From a virus, in the IMG/VR virus record IMGVR_UViG_3300022847_000008, positions 1 to 52,487 of that record: a DNA stretch of 52,487 bases; one strand, given 5' to 3'. Positions 1-6,334 of this stretch are shown here, one piece after another. The position numbers and the translations under genes were made by a program. How positions within the stretch are numbered: position 1 is the first letter of the stretch; each line of letters begins with the position of its first letter. Below the pieces are notes generated by a model. The model was not told where the DNA came from, searched no databases, and saw only the letters and a list, made by a program, of their open reading frames with translations.

Positions 1-60
1 ATTACAATGTAAAACAAATGATTACAATGTAAAACAAATGATTACAATGTAAAACAAATG
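1..60. repeat. Three tandem 20-bp direct repeats
   Basis: The window opens with three perfect head-to-tail copies of a 20-bp unit (ATTACAATGTAAAACAAATG) followed by a partial fourth start (ATTATGAG). The array may continue to the left of the window. Each unit contains ATTACAATGTAA, which is close to a palindrome. The function is not known: iterons, a protein-binding array or a simple tandem expansion all fit. The nearest gene starts at 312. Confidence 0.9.
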
Positions 61-104
61 ATTATGAGACTCAATCTCAATAAGCAAGAATTATTTTTGA
101 ACAC

Positions 105-120
105 GTTCCCTTAGAATTTT
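105..120 (+). repeat. 16-bp upstream element, copy 1
   Basis: GTTCCCTTAGAATTTT is found here and again at 1002-1017. Both copies lie some 120-150 bp upstream of a small-gene promoter, and both are followed by a loosely similar stretch containing GATATA or GATATAGAAT. It may be a shared regulatory site or part of a small transcript. Confidence 0.6.
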
Positions 121-227
121 TCGGCTGGAGTGGTCTGTCCCTCTTCGATATATAGAATCTAAAGGAAAGTATTCTAAAGGTCAATACATATATCAAAATT
201 CTTTTTTTTATATTTTTCGGAAAGGTA

Positions 228-255
228 TTGACTCTTTTCTATTTTATGCGACAAT
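228..255 (+). promoter_or_regulatory. Putative sigma70-like promoter for the gene at 312
   Basis: TTGACT at 228-233 is followed 16 nt later by GACAAT at 250-255. The -35 box is good and the -10 box is weak. The predicted leader is about 50 nt. Confidence 0.45.
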
Positions 256-311
256 GATGGAAGTTAAGAGCAAAACGTTCTTACAAACCCAAACATCAAA
301 AATAGACAAAT

Positions 312-854
312 ATGATCACCAAAATCAAAACCATCGATGCCCTTCGTTCCGCCACTGAAAAAGGATGCAAATTTATGTCATTCCTTTATACTGGTAAAGG
401 AACGGGTGAGACATCCCGCTATCTAATCAATTTCGGCATCAATTACCGAAATGCCTGCGATTCCGACAAGACCGTTCTCGAAGCCTACGAGCCTTCTAGT
501 GACCTCGAAATCCAAGCCAAAGGCGAAATGTTGAAAAGCCTCACGGAAACCCTTGTGGAAGGTGTTTCTCAGTCCTATACTCAGAAAGACACGTTTGACC
601 ACCTCGGCAAGGGAATCCGCCAACACCGAGAAACTGGAGAGATTTACATCTATGGATTCATCCAAAATAAAGAGCAAGTGGCCCCCCCTACAATCGAAAA
701 GAAAAAGGTCAATTCTCGCCCTCTAACTTTGGCAAAGAAGTCCATCGAAAAGGCTTGTGACTTTAAACGCAACAAGTTCGGACAGTTCATCTTGAGCGAT
801 TCGAACATCGCCGGGATCATCGTCAATGGTGACGTGATCGAAGTCCAGAGCTAA
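312..854 (+). CDS. Hypothetical phage protein, 180 aa
   Basis: An ATG-started, moderately hydrophilic protein with no signal peptide or membrane segment. I recognise no domain with certainty. The last 40 residues (NKFGQFILSDSNIAGIIVNG) look like a small beta-rich domain after a lysine-rich linker around residues 125-145. The gene has its own upstream promoter and a strong terminator directly after the TAA, so it is expressed alone. Its base composition is less AT-rich than the structural genes to the right. It belongs to the left-hand cluster of individually promoted genes, which suggests an early or host-interaction role; that is an inference from position only. Confidence 0.8.
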   Translation: MITKIKTIDALRSATEKGCKFMSFLYTGKGTGETSRYLINFGINYRNACDSDKTVLEAYEPSSDLEIQAKGEMLKSLTETLVEGVSQSYTQKDTFDHLGKGIRQHRETGEIYIYGFIQNKEQVAPPTIEKKKVNSRPLTLAKKSIEKACDFKRNKFGQFILSDSNIAGIIVNGDVIEVQS

Positions 855-869
855 GGTAGTCATAAGGGA

Positions 870-906
870 AAGGCCGGGAGGGAAGAAATTCCTTTCCGGC
901 CTTTTT
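870..906 (+). terminator. Rho-independent terminator
   Basis: GGCCGG pairs with CCGGCC, with a further inner GGAA/TTCC stem, followed by TTTTT. It starts about 15 nt after the TAA of the gene at 312-854. Confidence 0.9.
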
Positions 907-933
907 GTGTCAAAAATTATTTTTATTATTCGA

Positions 934-963
934 TTGACAATCTCGCAAAATTTTTGCTATAAT
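934..963 (+). promoter_or_regulatory. Consensus sigma70-type promoter
   Basis: Perfect TTGACA at 934-939 and perfect TATAAT at 958-963, separated by 18 nt. The nearest downstream gene begins at 1150, and a second promoter lies at 1112-1140, so this one may drive a short untranslated RNA across the 1002-1017 element. Confidence 0.75.
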
Positions 964-1001
964 TTAATCGACGAACTTTTTTTTCAAAAAATTTAGGTTA
1001 G

Positions 1002-1017
1002 GTTCCCTTAGAATTTT
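1002..1017 (+). repeat. 16-bp upstream element, copy 2
   Basis: An identical copy of the element at 105-120, here 39 nt downstream of the -10 box of the 934-963 promoter, so it would lie inside that promoter's transcript. Confidence 0.6.
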
Positions 1018-1111
1018 ATCGCTGGCGGTCTTCCCACTTGATACCTAAAAGATATAGAATGCTTTCGAGATAGTCAAGTTCTTTTCAATTTTATTTTTTT
1101 TGAGAAGGGGC

Positions 1112-1140
1112 TTGACATGGCGGGAAGGAAAGAGTAGATT
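1112..1140 (+). promoter_or_regulatory. Promoter, TTGACA-N17-TAGATT
   Basis: TTGACA at 1112-1117 and TAGATT at 1135-1140 with a 17-nt spacer. The -10 box ends 9 nt before the ATG at 1150, so the mRNA would be leaderless or nearly so. Confidence 0.7.
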
Positions 1141-1149
1141 GATTGCCTT

Positions 1150-1290
1150 ATGAAAAAACAAATTAAAAAATTAACCCGCGCTTATTTTTGTGAGACCTAC
1201 CCTCACACGAAAAAAATCCGTCGAAATGATCCCTTGCATTTTTCGACTATCTTTAACGATTGGAAGCGTTTAAGATCTGGAACAATCTAG
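1150..1290 (+). CDS. Small basic hypothetical protein, 46 aa
   Basis: An ATG at 1150 opens 46 codons ending in TAG. The product (MKKQIKKLTRAYFCETYPH at the N-terminus) is rich in Lys and Arg. No family is recognised. It is supported by context more than by sequence: a good promoter lies 9 nt upstream and a GC-rich terminator directly downstream, making a complete one-gene transcription unit. Basic proteins of this size in early phage regions are often inhibitors or nucleic-acid binders, but nothing here proves it. Confidence 0.65.
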   Translation: MKKQIKKLTRAYFCETYPHTKKIRRNDPLHFSTIFNDWKRLRSGTI

Positions 1291-1302
1291 TACATAAGAG
1301 GG

Positions 1303-1338
1303 AGCCGGTGGGGAAGAAATTCTCTCCCGGCTTTTTTC
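1303..1338 (+). terminator. Rho-independent terminator
   Basis: AGCCGG at 1303-1308 pairs with CCGGCT at 1327-1332, followed by a run of six T. It closes the 46-aa gene. Confidence 0.85.
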
Positions 1339-1385
1339 GTGCCTAAAATTATTCGTGCCGGGGGACACAAGCGATAAAAAAGAAT

Positions 1386-1414
1386 TTGACATGGGGAAGG
1401 AGGCATGATAGTTT
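1386..1414 (+). promoter_or_regulatory. Promoter, TTGACA-N17-TAGTTT
   Basis: TTGACA at 1386-1391, a 17-nt spacer and TAGTTT at 1409-1414. The -10 box ends 7 nt before the ATG at 1422, the same leaderless geometry as the promoter at 1112. Confidence 0.6.
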
Positions 1415-1421
1415 TTAACTT

Positions 1422-1778
1422 ATGAACAAGCAAACGAAAGAGCATTTTACTGATATTCTCGCAACGCTGCCAAGCTCCCGCCGTGACGCGCTGGAAAAAA
1501 TCAATCTTCCAGCAACTCCCGCCGGGAAAGAAAAACGACTTTTTGAAATCGGGGAAAGAATTTCTTCGAGCGAATTTTCACCATTTCGCGGGAGTGGAAA
1601 AATTGAGAAGATTTATTTTGAAAATGGTTTCGCGCGGTATATGGTGAGGCTGGACGGCGGGAGGAAAAAAGACCCGCTGGCAATGTTCAGACAAAAAGAC
1701 ATTGCCGGAAATGAGTATCTTGCAAAATGTTATGAGGCCGGGGAAGATTTGTTGCGGTCGTTCTGTGGGGGTAGGTAG
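1422..1778 (+). CDS. Hypothetical protein, 118 aa
   Basis: A soluble 118-residue protein with no recognised domain. The N-terminal 50 residues look helical (MNKQTKEHFTDILATLP); the middle has a beta-like stretch around residues 60-80 (KIEKIYFENGFARYMVRLDG). Its own promoter lies directly upstream. Base composition is relatively GC-rich, like its neighbours on the left. After the TAG a different frame stays open for about 20 codons encoding a plausible peptide (WFKFDLYGLYRGGVDLCY), so a longer ancestral product that lost its end by frameshift is possible. Confidence 0.7.
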   Translation: MNKQTKEHFTDILATLPSSRRDALEKINLPATPAGKEKRLFEIGERISSSEFSPFRGSGKIEKIYFENGFARYMVRLDGGRKKDPLAMFRQKDIAGNEYLAKCYEAGEDLLRSFCGGR

Positions 1779-1907
1779 CCCTTCCCACTGGTTCAAATTT
1801 GACCTGTACGGCCTTTATCGTGGCGGGGTGGACCTCTGCTATTGATACACAAAAAGAGGGGTGCACAGAGTCATTTGAGATCATCAAAAAGAGCGCGAAC
1901 AGAACCT

Positions 1908-2012
1908 ACAAGTCTTTTCCCTTTGTGCAATAAATTTAGACTATCATGGATTTAAAATTCATGCAATACATTTCTAGAGAAAGAACTATTTAAATTAAAT
2001 GAAAATGTTCTT
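1908..2012 (+). repeat. About 105-bp upstream block, copy 1
   Basis: Shares 52 identical bp (1908-1959) and a further 20 identical bp (1993-2012, AAATTAAATGAAAATGTTCT) with 2947-3040. A conserved CAATACATTT lies between the two blocks. It sits between the gene ending at 1778 and the one starting at 2089, so it is part of a duplicated upstream region. Confidence 0.85.
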
Positions 2013-2039
2013 TACCTTTTTCTATTTAAGAATAGTATT
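2012..2039 (+). promoter_or_regulatory. Possible promoter, TTTACC-N16-TAGTAT
   Basis: Placed by analogy with 3040-3068, because it follows the same duplicated block. TTTACC at 2012-2017 and TAGTAT at 2034-2039; the -35 box is weak. Confidence 0.35.
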
Positions 2040-2088
2040 CAAAAAGTTAGAAGAAACCACTACCCACTACCCACTACCCACTAAAAAA

Positions 2089-2883
2089 ATGTCTAAACAC
2101 TATAGCCGAAAACTCTCGAACGCTTTCACCAAACAATCTTCCCGCGAAAATATCGCCAATGATGTTAAGATCGATGCTGGAAAAACAAATATATCATTAC
2201 ATTATCTTGGTGGTGCTCATGGAAATCTCGAATTCGAAAAATTGTTTGATAGTCGGATGAAACGAACAACATTTTTTCGATACGAACGTTCGATGACAGC
2301 CACTCCCGAAAATTATGCTCAAACTCGTTCAGGTGATTACTACGAAAATCGTGGAGAAGATGATTATGGATATTTCATCCGTGGAGATTTTTTCAAACAT
2401 TTTAACAATTTTTTTGACGAATCCCTCCCTAATTATCTATGGTTAGATTTTTGTGGAACATTAACCGAAAAACTCGAAAAACATATATATGATATTCTCG
2501 AAAACATCTCTCTTTCCGATTTCACGGAAGTATGTTATGTCACTTTTTTTCTTAACCCTAGAGGTTGTAAAAATTCCAAGGAAATTTTTGGTGGAATCAA
2601 AGATATTGATGATCGGGCAAATACACTATGTAAACACTTCAAAAAAGATATGTGGGCAAATATTTCTTGCGAAGTTTTCGAAACATACTACAATGGACAT
2701 TCGCCCATGGGTGTTCTCAAATTCAAAAATATGACAAAAACAAAAACCAAAAAAACCGTATCCGATTACGTTGCGCTCGCAAACCGTGGATTCAGCAACA
2801 AACAAATCGCAGTCTTTTGGAAGACTGGAATCATGAATATTGCGGGATTCAACGCACAAGCAAAGCGCAAAGGCTTGATCTAA
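2089..2883 (+). CDS. Hypothetical protein with C-terminal helix-turn-helix-like segment
   Basis: The frame is open from 1999, but the ATG at 2089 (MSKHYSRKLSNAF) is preferred because the earlier codons cross a low-complexity tract made of repeated CCACTAC units. The 264-aa product has a central segment (about residues 110-185) with LWLDFCGT and YVTFFLNPRG, which recalls the beta-strand/loop pattern of Rossmann-like methyltransferases; no complete SAM motif was found, so this is weak. The last 40 residues (LANRGFSNKQIAVFWKTG) resemble an HTH of the recurring type that ends phage regulatory proteins. A terminator follows immediately. Confidence 0.7.
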   Translation: MSKHYSRKLSNAFTKQSSRENIANDVKIDAGKTNISLHYLGGAHGNLEFEKLFDSRMKRTTFFRYERSMTATPENYAQTRSGDYYENRGEDDYGYFIRGDFFKHFNNFFDESLPNYLWLDFCGTLTEKLEKHIYDILENISLSDFTEVCYVTFFLNPRGCKNSKEIFGGIKDIDDRANTLCKHFKKDMWANISCEVFETYYNGHSPMGVLKFKNMTKTKTKKTVSDYVALANRGFSNKQIAVFWKTGIMNIAGFNAQAKRKGLI

Positions 2884-2896
2884 AAGGCTCGGAATC

Positions 2897-2935
2897 AGCG
2901 GGATGGACTGAAAAGTTCGTCCCGCTTTTTCTTTC
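2897..2935 (+). terminator. Rho-independent terminator
   Basis: AGCGGGA at 2897-2903 pairs with TCCCGCT at 2920-2926, followed by a T-rich tail. It closes the gene at 2089-2883. Confidence 0.8.
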
Positions 2936-2946
2936 CCCTAAATAGC

Positions 2947-3040
2947 ACAAGTCTTTTCCCTTTGTGCAATAAATTTAGACTATCATGGATTTAAAATTTG
3001 GTCAATACATTTATGGACCTAAATTAAATGAAAATGTTCT
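2947..3040 (+). repeat. Upstream block, copy 2
   Basis: Second copy of the block at 1908-2012: 52 bp identical (2947-2998) and a 20-bp identical tail (3021-3040). Here it includes a 6-bp GCACAA/TTGTGC stem. A looser third version of the tail is found at about 3402-3424, just upstream of the DUF932 gene's promoter. Confidence 0.85.
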
Positions 3041-3068
3041 TGTAATACTTTGAAATGCTGGCTAGTGT
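3040..3068 (+). promoter_or_regulatory. Promoter, TTGTAA-N17-TAGTGT
   Basis: TTGTAA at 3040-3045, a 17-nt spacer and TAGTGT at 3063-3068. The -10 box ends 9 nt before the ATG at 3078. Confidence 0.5.
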
Positions 3069-3077
3069 ATTCCCTCA

Positions 3078-3230
3078 ATGAAAAATCTTACCACTCGAAA
3101 ACCTCTTCCTTCCTTCTTAGAAGACTTGCAAGCCATTCGCAAGGGTCAACCGCCCACAACGAAAGCTTTCAAATCTCGAAAGGAATACACTCGCAACCCT
3201 AAGCACAAAAAAAACCATGGCAATACCTAG
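3078..3230 (+). CDS. Small basic protein, 50 aa, overlapping an RHH gene
   Basis: Fifty codons from ATG 3078 to TAG 3228-3230. The product (MKNLTTRKPLPSFLEDLQAI at the N-terminus) is strongly basic in its second half. It overlaps the next start codon (3217) by 14 nt, so the two genes are translationally coupled. A short polypeptide followed by an overlapping ribbon-helix-helix gene is a layout seen in toxin-antitoxin pairs, but the short protein matches no toxin family that I recognise; it may simply be a partner of the RHH protein. Confidence 0.55.
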   Translation: MKNLTTRKPLPSFLEDLQAIRKGQPPTTKAFKSRKEYTRNPKHKKNHGNT

Positions 3231-3408
3231 AAATTCAGCAATGTCTTTCCGTCTTCCTGATGATGTCAAAGCAGGCTTGCAAGCCATCGCAGCAAAGCAC
3301 GATCTTTCTATGTCAGATGTCATTGTGAAATTTTGTCGCGATGGTTTGAAAAATTGTGGAAATGTAAAGACTTTGAATCCAACACTTTACACAATTGAAC
3401 AAAATTAA
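3217..3408 (+). CDS. Ribbon-helix-helix (CopG/Arc-type) DNA-binding protein
   Basis: 63 residues. Residues 9-45 follow the RHH pattern: a beta strand (MSFRLPDDV), helix A (KAGLQAIAAKHD), then the turn LSMSD and helix B (VIVKFCRDGLK). Proteins of this family bind operator DNA as dimers through the paired strand. An internal ATG at 3241 (MSFRLP) would give a minimal RHH and is a possible alternative start. The overlapping basic 50-aa gene and the DUF932 gene 100 bp downstream are possible partners or targets. It probably regulates the duplicated-promoter genes around it, which is an inference. Confidence 0.8.
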   Translation: MAIPRNSAMSFRLPDDVKAGLQAIAAKHDLSMSDVIVKFCRDGLKNCGNVKTLNPTLYTIEQN

Positions 3409-3420
3409 ATAAAAAAGTTC

Positions 3421-3449
3421 TTGTCTTTTAGATAAAAATAAAATAGATT
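3421..3449 (+). promoter_or_regulatory. Promoter for the DUF932 gene, TTGTCT-N17-TAGATT
   Basis: TTGTCT at 3421-3426 and TAGATT at 3444-3449, exactly 17 nt apart, following a degenerate copy of the duplicated upstream tail. The leader to the ATG at 3511 is about 55 nt. Confidence 0.5.
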
Positions 3450-3510
3450 TAATCCAAGTTAGAGACAACCTCTTACTGAAAACCAAAACCCAAATAGGAA
3501 AAATACTACT

Positions 3511-4524
3511 ATGAGCGCAAACATCTTCGAACGCGATATTCAAACTGGACTCTCACAAGCATGGCACGGAATGACGAACATTGTCGAGTGCATCAATCGT
3601 GAAAACTCCGGAATCGATTATGACATGGACATCGTTCCGCTGTACATCGACGGAAAAGACGGCGAAAAAATCGAAACTGATCATCGACAAATCATCTCTC
3701 TGGATGATTGTCTTCCTATCGGCAAACCGGTAAGCAACGCATATTGTCTTATTTCGAATCCTCGGATTTGGGACATGGTTAACGAGTCTCTGGCCGGAAC
3801 GAAACATGACATCGTTTCAGTCGGAACCGTGGATGATCGTTCCAAGGGTTTTATCACGGTCAAACTTGACGAAGACTTCCAAGCAGCATCTCGGAACACG
3901 GAACCACTCTTTAACATCTTATGGGGACATGGTGGAAACATTGCATTGATTGCGCGTTCTTCGTTCACCGTGACGGTTTGCGCCAACACCTTCGCAATGA
4001 ACCTCGGACGAAAAGGCAAGGATTTGAATCTGAGTGTTAAGCACACCAAAAACGCTCTCACACGTATCGAGGGGATGGAAGATGCGATTGAAACGTACTG
4101 TGGAGTCAAAGCAGAGTTTGAACTGGCAATGAACTCCCTCGAAGCGCAACCTTGCAATGAAGAGAACGCACGAAAGATTATCGGCGGAATCCTTGCCCCT
4201 GTTGGCTTTGAGTCGAAAGAATTGTCGCAACGTGGAAAGACTCGAATGGCCAACACGGTTGACCGTCTATCGACTCTCTTCATGAGTGGTGCCGGGAACA
4301 CAGGAAGCAACCTTTGCGATGTCTTCCAAGCGTCCACAGACTACTTCACACACGAATCAAGTGGCGGGGACAATCCGGAGAATGCAATGAGGCAATTCGT
4401 TTCCTCGGAGTTCGGAAGCGGTCAACGTATGAAGGAACTGTTCTTCGACACACTCACGGATGAGGATGAACTCGGACGGGTTACAAGTCGAGGGGAGAAA
4501 GTTCTCTTGGCAATGGCAAGCTAA
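3511..4524 (+). CDS. DUF932 (phage/plasmid-like) protein
   Basis: 337 residues. It matches the DUF932 family layout: an N-terminal segment with HGM and a run ending in the polar PVSNAYCLISNP, the central SFTVTVCANTFAMNL signature (about residues 150-165), and the C-terminal FQASTDYFTHES block (about 275-286). Family members are widespread in phages and plasmids, usually as single-copy accessory genes; their molecular role is not established. The gene has its own promoter and a very strong terminator, and a base composition like the rest of the left-hand cluster. Confidence 0.85.
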   Translation: MSANIFERDIQTGLSQAWHGMTNIVECINRENSGIDYDMDIVPLYIDGKDGEKIETDHRQIISLDDCLPIGKPVSNAYCLISNPRIWDMVNESLAGTKHDIVSVGTVDDRSKGFITVKLDEDFQAASRNTEPLFNILWGHGGNIALIARSSFTVTVCANTFAMNLGRKGKDLNLSVKHTKNALTRIEGMEDAIETYCGVKAEFELAMNSLEAQPCNEENARKIIGGILAPVGFESKELSQRGKTRMANTVDRLSTLFMSGAGNTGSNLCDVFQASTDYFTHESSGGDNPENAMRQFVSSEFGSGQRMKELFFDTLTDEDELGRVTSRGEKVLLAMAS

Positions 4525-4547
4525 TAGGGAAAGTAAAAAAGGAATCA

Positions 4548-4583
4548 GGGGAGGAACTCGAAAGGGTTCCTCCCCTTTCTTTG
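4548..4583 (+). terminator. Strong rho-independent terminator
   Basis: A perfect 10-bp stem GGGGAGGAAC (4548-4557) / GTTCCTCCCC (4566-4575) with an 8-nt loop and TTTCTTTG tail. It ends the left-hand cluster. Confidence 0.95.
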
Positions 4584-4800
4584 TTTGATCTGTTACAATG
4601 GTACGCAATGTTAGAGGGTCAAGATGGTTTGCAATGCATCGAGGATTGTCGAGGACAGGCTAGGAAATCTGGGGAAGGGTTGCCCCTCACCGGAAGGGTC
4701 GGAGGACCTAGGGAAGATCCTCGGGACAACCCACAATCCGGAACGAATGTCAATCAAAAAAACATCGAAAATATAAAACGAATATATTTGACAAGGTGCG
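4584..4800 (+). other. Intergenic GC-rich, structure-prone segment
   Basis: No convincing gene. From about 4610 to 4750 the sequence is much richer in G and C than its surroundings and holds nested inverted repeats (GGGTTG with CAACCC, CCGGA with TCCGG, GAGGA with TCCTC). A TGTTACAAT extended -10-like box is at 4591-4599. TTGACA at 4788-4793 followed after 17 nt by TATGCG could be another plus-strand promoter. A structured small RNA is possible. Confidence 0.35.
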
Positions 4801-4816
4801 TTTTTTTTGGTATGCG

Positions 4817-4862
4817 AAAAAAAAACACCGACCTGTCAAAATTTCGCTTGACTTCGGTGTTT
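4817..4862 (-). terminator. Minus-strand terminator of the Cas12/CRISPR unit
   Basis: Read on the minus strand, AAACACCGA (4862-4854) pairs with TCGGTGTTT (4831-4823), with an inner GTCAA/TTGAC stem (4852-4848 with 4839-4835), and is followed by a long T run. It lies just after the last minus-strand gene of the unit. Confidence 0.8.
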
Positions 4863-4869
4863 CAAAATG

Positions 4870-5061
4870 TTACCATGGGGGGCGATGCCGAATCTGGGGA
4901 ACAGGGGTATATCCTCCTGAGAGAACCACCCATCTTATTCCCAAGGTACCCATATATTTATCTTGGTATAGTTCATGGTTTTCCGGTTCCGATTCGAATT
5001 CTTTTACGAACTTATCCCACAATTTTTTGGATTTTTTGGTTCTAGATTTCCACGGTTTCAT
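4870..5061 (-). CDS. Small basic protein, 63 aa, at the end of the CRISPR unit
   Basis: Starts inside the last codons of the gene at 5042-5758 (20-nt overlap) with a good Shine-Dalgarno-like AAGGA about 9 nt before its ATG, and stops 8 nt before the strong minus-strand terminator. The N-terminal half is charged and helical (KKSKKLWDKFVKEFESEPEN); the C-terminal half is not family-like. No domain is recognised. Overlap, ribosome site and terminator position argue that it is a real, coupled gene; the odd C-terminus leaves the possibility that it is a truncated remnant. Confidence 0.5.
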   Translation of the reverse strand: MKPWKSRTKKSKKLWDKFVKEFESEPENHELYQDKYMGTLGIRWVVLSGGYTPVPQIRHRPPW

Positions 5062-5758
5062 ATTTATTTCCTTTGTTATATTCTTTCAGCACGGTATCTG
5101 CCCATAACCACCCTTTATTATATAACCTATTATCATATTTTAATTTGTAGAATCCTTGTTTATGGATTCCCATATCTCTAGAAAATGCCGCGATGTTATG
5201 GACAATATATTCCTTTTTATCGGGAGATATTAAAATATCCCATCTTTTAAGATTTTTTGGTTTTTTTGGTGTTTCGATCTTTCTGAACCCTTTATAATAA
5301 AAAACCGTTCCTTTTATCATTCTTACAATGATATTGGGTTCGAGACCATGTTCTAAACAGAACTCTAATATATGATCAACCGCATGTATATTATCATCGG
5401 GATCATATAGGTATATAGGGGTTTCTAATTTGACCGGATTATACCAACCATTTATACTTCGGTTACAATTTTTTAAAAGTAGTGAGAACTCTGTTAGTCT
5501 TATTCCGGTTTCTTTGGAACAGATTTTCCGACTCGGGAAAGTTTTTATTGTTCCATCTATATATTTTAGGGTTATCGGTATGGAAGGTCTGCCATGATTA
5601 TCTTTATGTTTTTTTTGTAGGTTTAGTAAAAATGATCGGTTAACGATAGATGGTGCGGATCTTTTCAGGTGATTCATGCAGTATTTTAGACCATTAATCC
5701 GATAATTATCTATCAGAAATTTCTCATCTTTTTTGGTCCATGTTTTATTTTTTTTCAT
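5042..5758 (-). CDS. Myb-like plus triple NUMOD-like repeat DNA-binding protein
   Basis: 238 residues. The N-terminal 45 residues (WTKKDEKFLIDNY...LKRSAPSIVNRS) look like a SANT/Myb-type helical DNA-binding module. Three repeats of about 45-50 residues follow, each with a short beta hairpin, a helical FCLEHGLEP-type or FSRDMGIHK-type segment and a closing KGF/KGW or NGW, the pattern of modular DNA-binding repeats on phage homing endonucleases. No GIY-YIG, HNH or other nuclease motif is present. It starts only 10 bp from the CRISPR array, in the same minus-strand unit as Cas12, and may be a sequence-specific binding protein, a regulator, or a homing endonuclease that lost its nuclease domain. 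Confidence 0.65.
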   Translation of the reverse strand: MKKNKTWTKKDEKFLIDNYRINGLKYCMNHLKRSAPSIVNRSFLLNLQKKHKDNHGRPSIPITLKYIDGTIKTFPSRKICSKETGIRLTEFSLLLKNCNRSINGWYNPVKLETPIYLYDPDDNIHAVDHILEFCLEHGLEPNIIVRMIKGTVFYYKGFRKIETPKKPKNLKRWDILISPDKKEYIVHNIAAFSRDMGIHKQGFYKLKYDNRLYNKGWLWADTVLKEYNKGNKYETVEI

Positions 5759-5768
5759 ATTTTAGCTA

Positions 5769-6333
5769 CTCTCAATCATATTCATTTTCTAAACTCTATT
5801 GTTAGTCACCACGGTCAATCTACTAAGGGCCGTTCTCTCAATCATATTCATTCTCTAAACTCTATTGTTAGAGGGCAGTGTATTGATTTGGATTGTCGAT
5901 GCCTCCTCTCAATCATATTCATTTTCTAAACTCTATTGTTAGCATCTTGAAGGCGATGACTCTCAATCATATTCATTTTCTAAACTCTATTGTTAGGTTA
6001 AACAAGGGCTGTTGCCCGAACTGGCAATACCTCTCAATCATATTCATTCTCTAAACTCTATTGTTAGTCATATCTGCGGCCTGATCTGCCACCCGCTCTG
6101 CTCTCATTCATATTCATTCTCTAAACTCTATTGTTAGTCGCCGACCGTCCACCAAGACTTGGTGTGATAAGCTCTCATTCATATTCATTCTCTAAACTCT
6201 TTTGTTAGTATCTTCAAGGCGATGACTCTCAATCATATTCATTCTCTAAACTCTATTGTTAGTCGGAAAGCATTTGGGGAGAAAGCCGGTGAGAAGCTCT
6301 CAATCATATTCATTCTCTAAACTCTATTGTTAG
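5769..6333 (-). CRISPR. CRISPR array, nine 37-bp repeats and eight spacers
   Basis: Repeats start at 5769, 5835, 5906, 5960, 6031, 6101, 6172, 6226 and 6297. On the plus strand each begins CTCTCA and ends TATTGTTAG (repeat 7 has TTTTGTTAG). Variation is limited: TTTTCT or TTCTCT in the middle, CATTC for CAATC in repeats 6 and 7. Spacers are 29, 34, 17, 34, 33, 34, 17 and 34 nt. Spacers 3 (5943-5959) and 7 (6209-6225) differ at only two positions. Spacers 5 and 6 contain 20/33 and 19/34 G or C, far above the local average, so they come from other DNA. No cas1, cas2 or cas4 is in the window. Minus orientation is preferred because the array sits within a minus-strand unit and the crRNA would then be purine-rich and Cas12f-like; plus is not excluded. 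Confidence 0.95.
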
Positions 6334-6334
6334 G

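Noticed and set aside
4581-5045. 154-codon plus-strand frame after the DUF932 terminator
   Set aside because: Its translation changes character across a GC-rich segment, a terminator and the antisense of minus-strand genes, and looks non-coding.
5769-6333. Plus-strand transcription of the array with tracrRNA downstream
   Set aside because: Complementarity works equally on either strand, but neighbours on both sides are minus-strand, the hairpin at 6465-6508 has its T tail on the minus strand, and there is almost no room for a plus-strand leader before 5769. Not excluded, only disfavoured.
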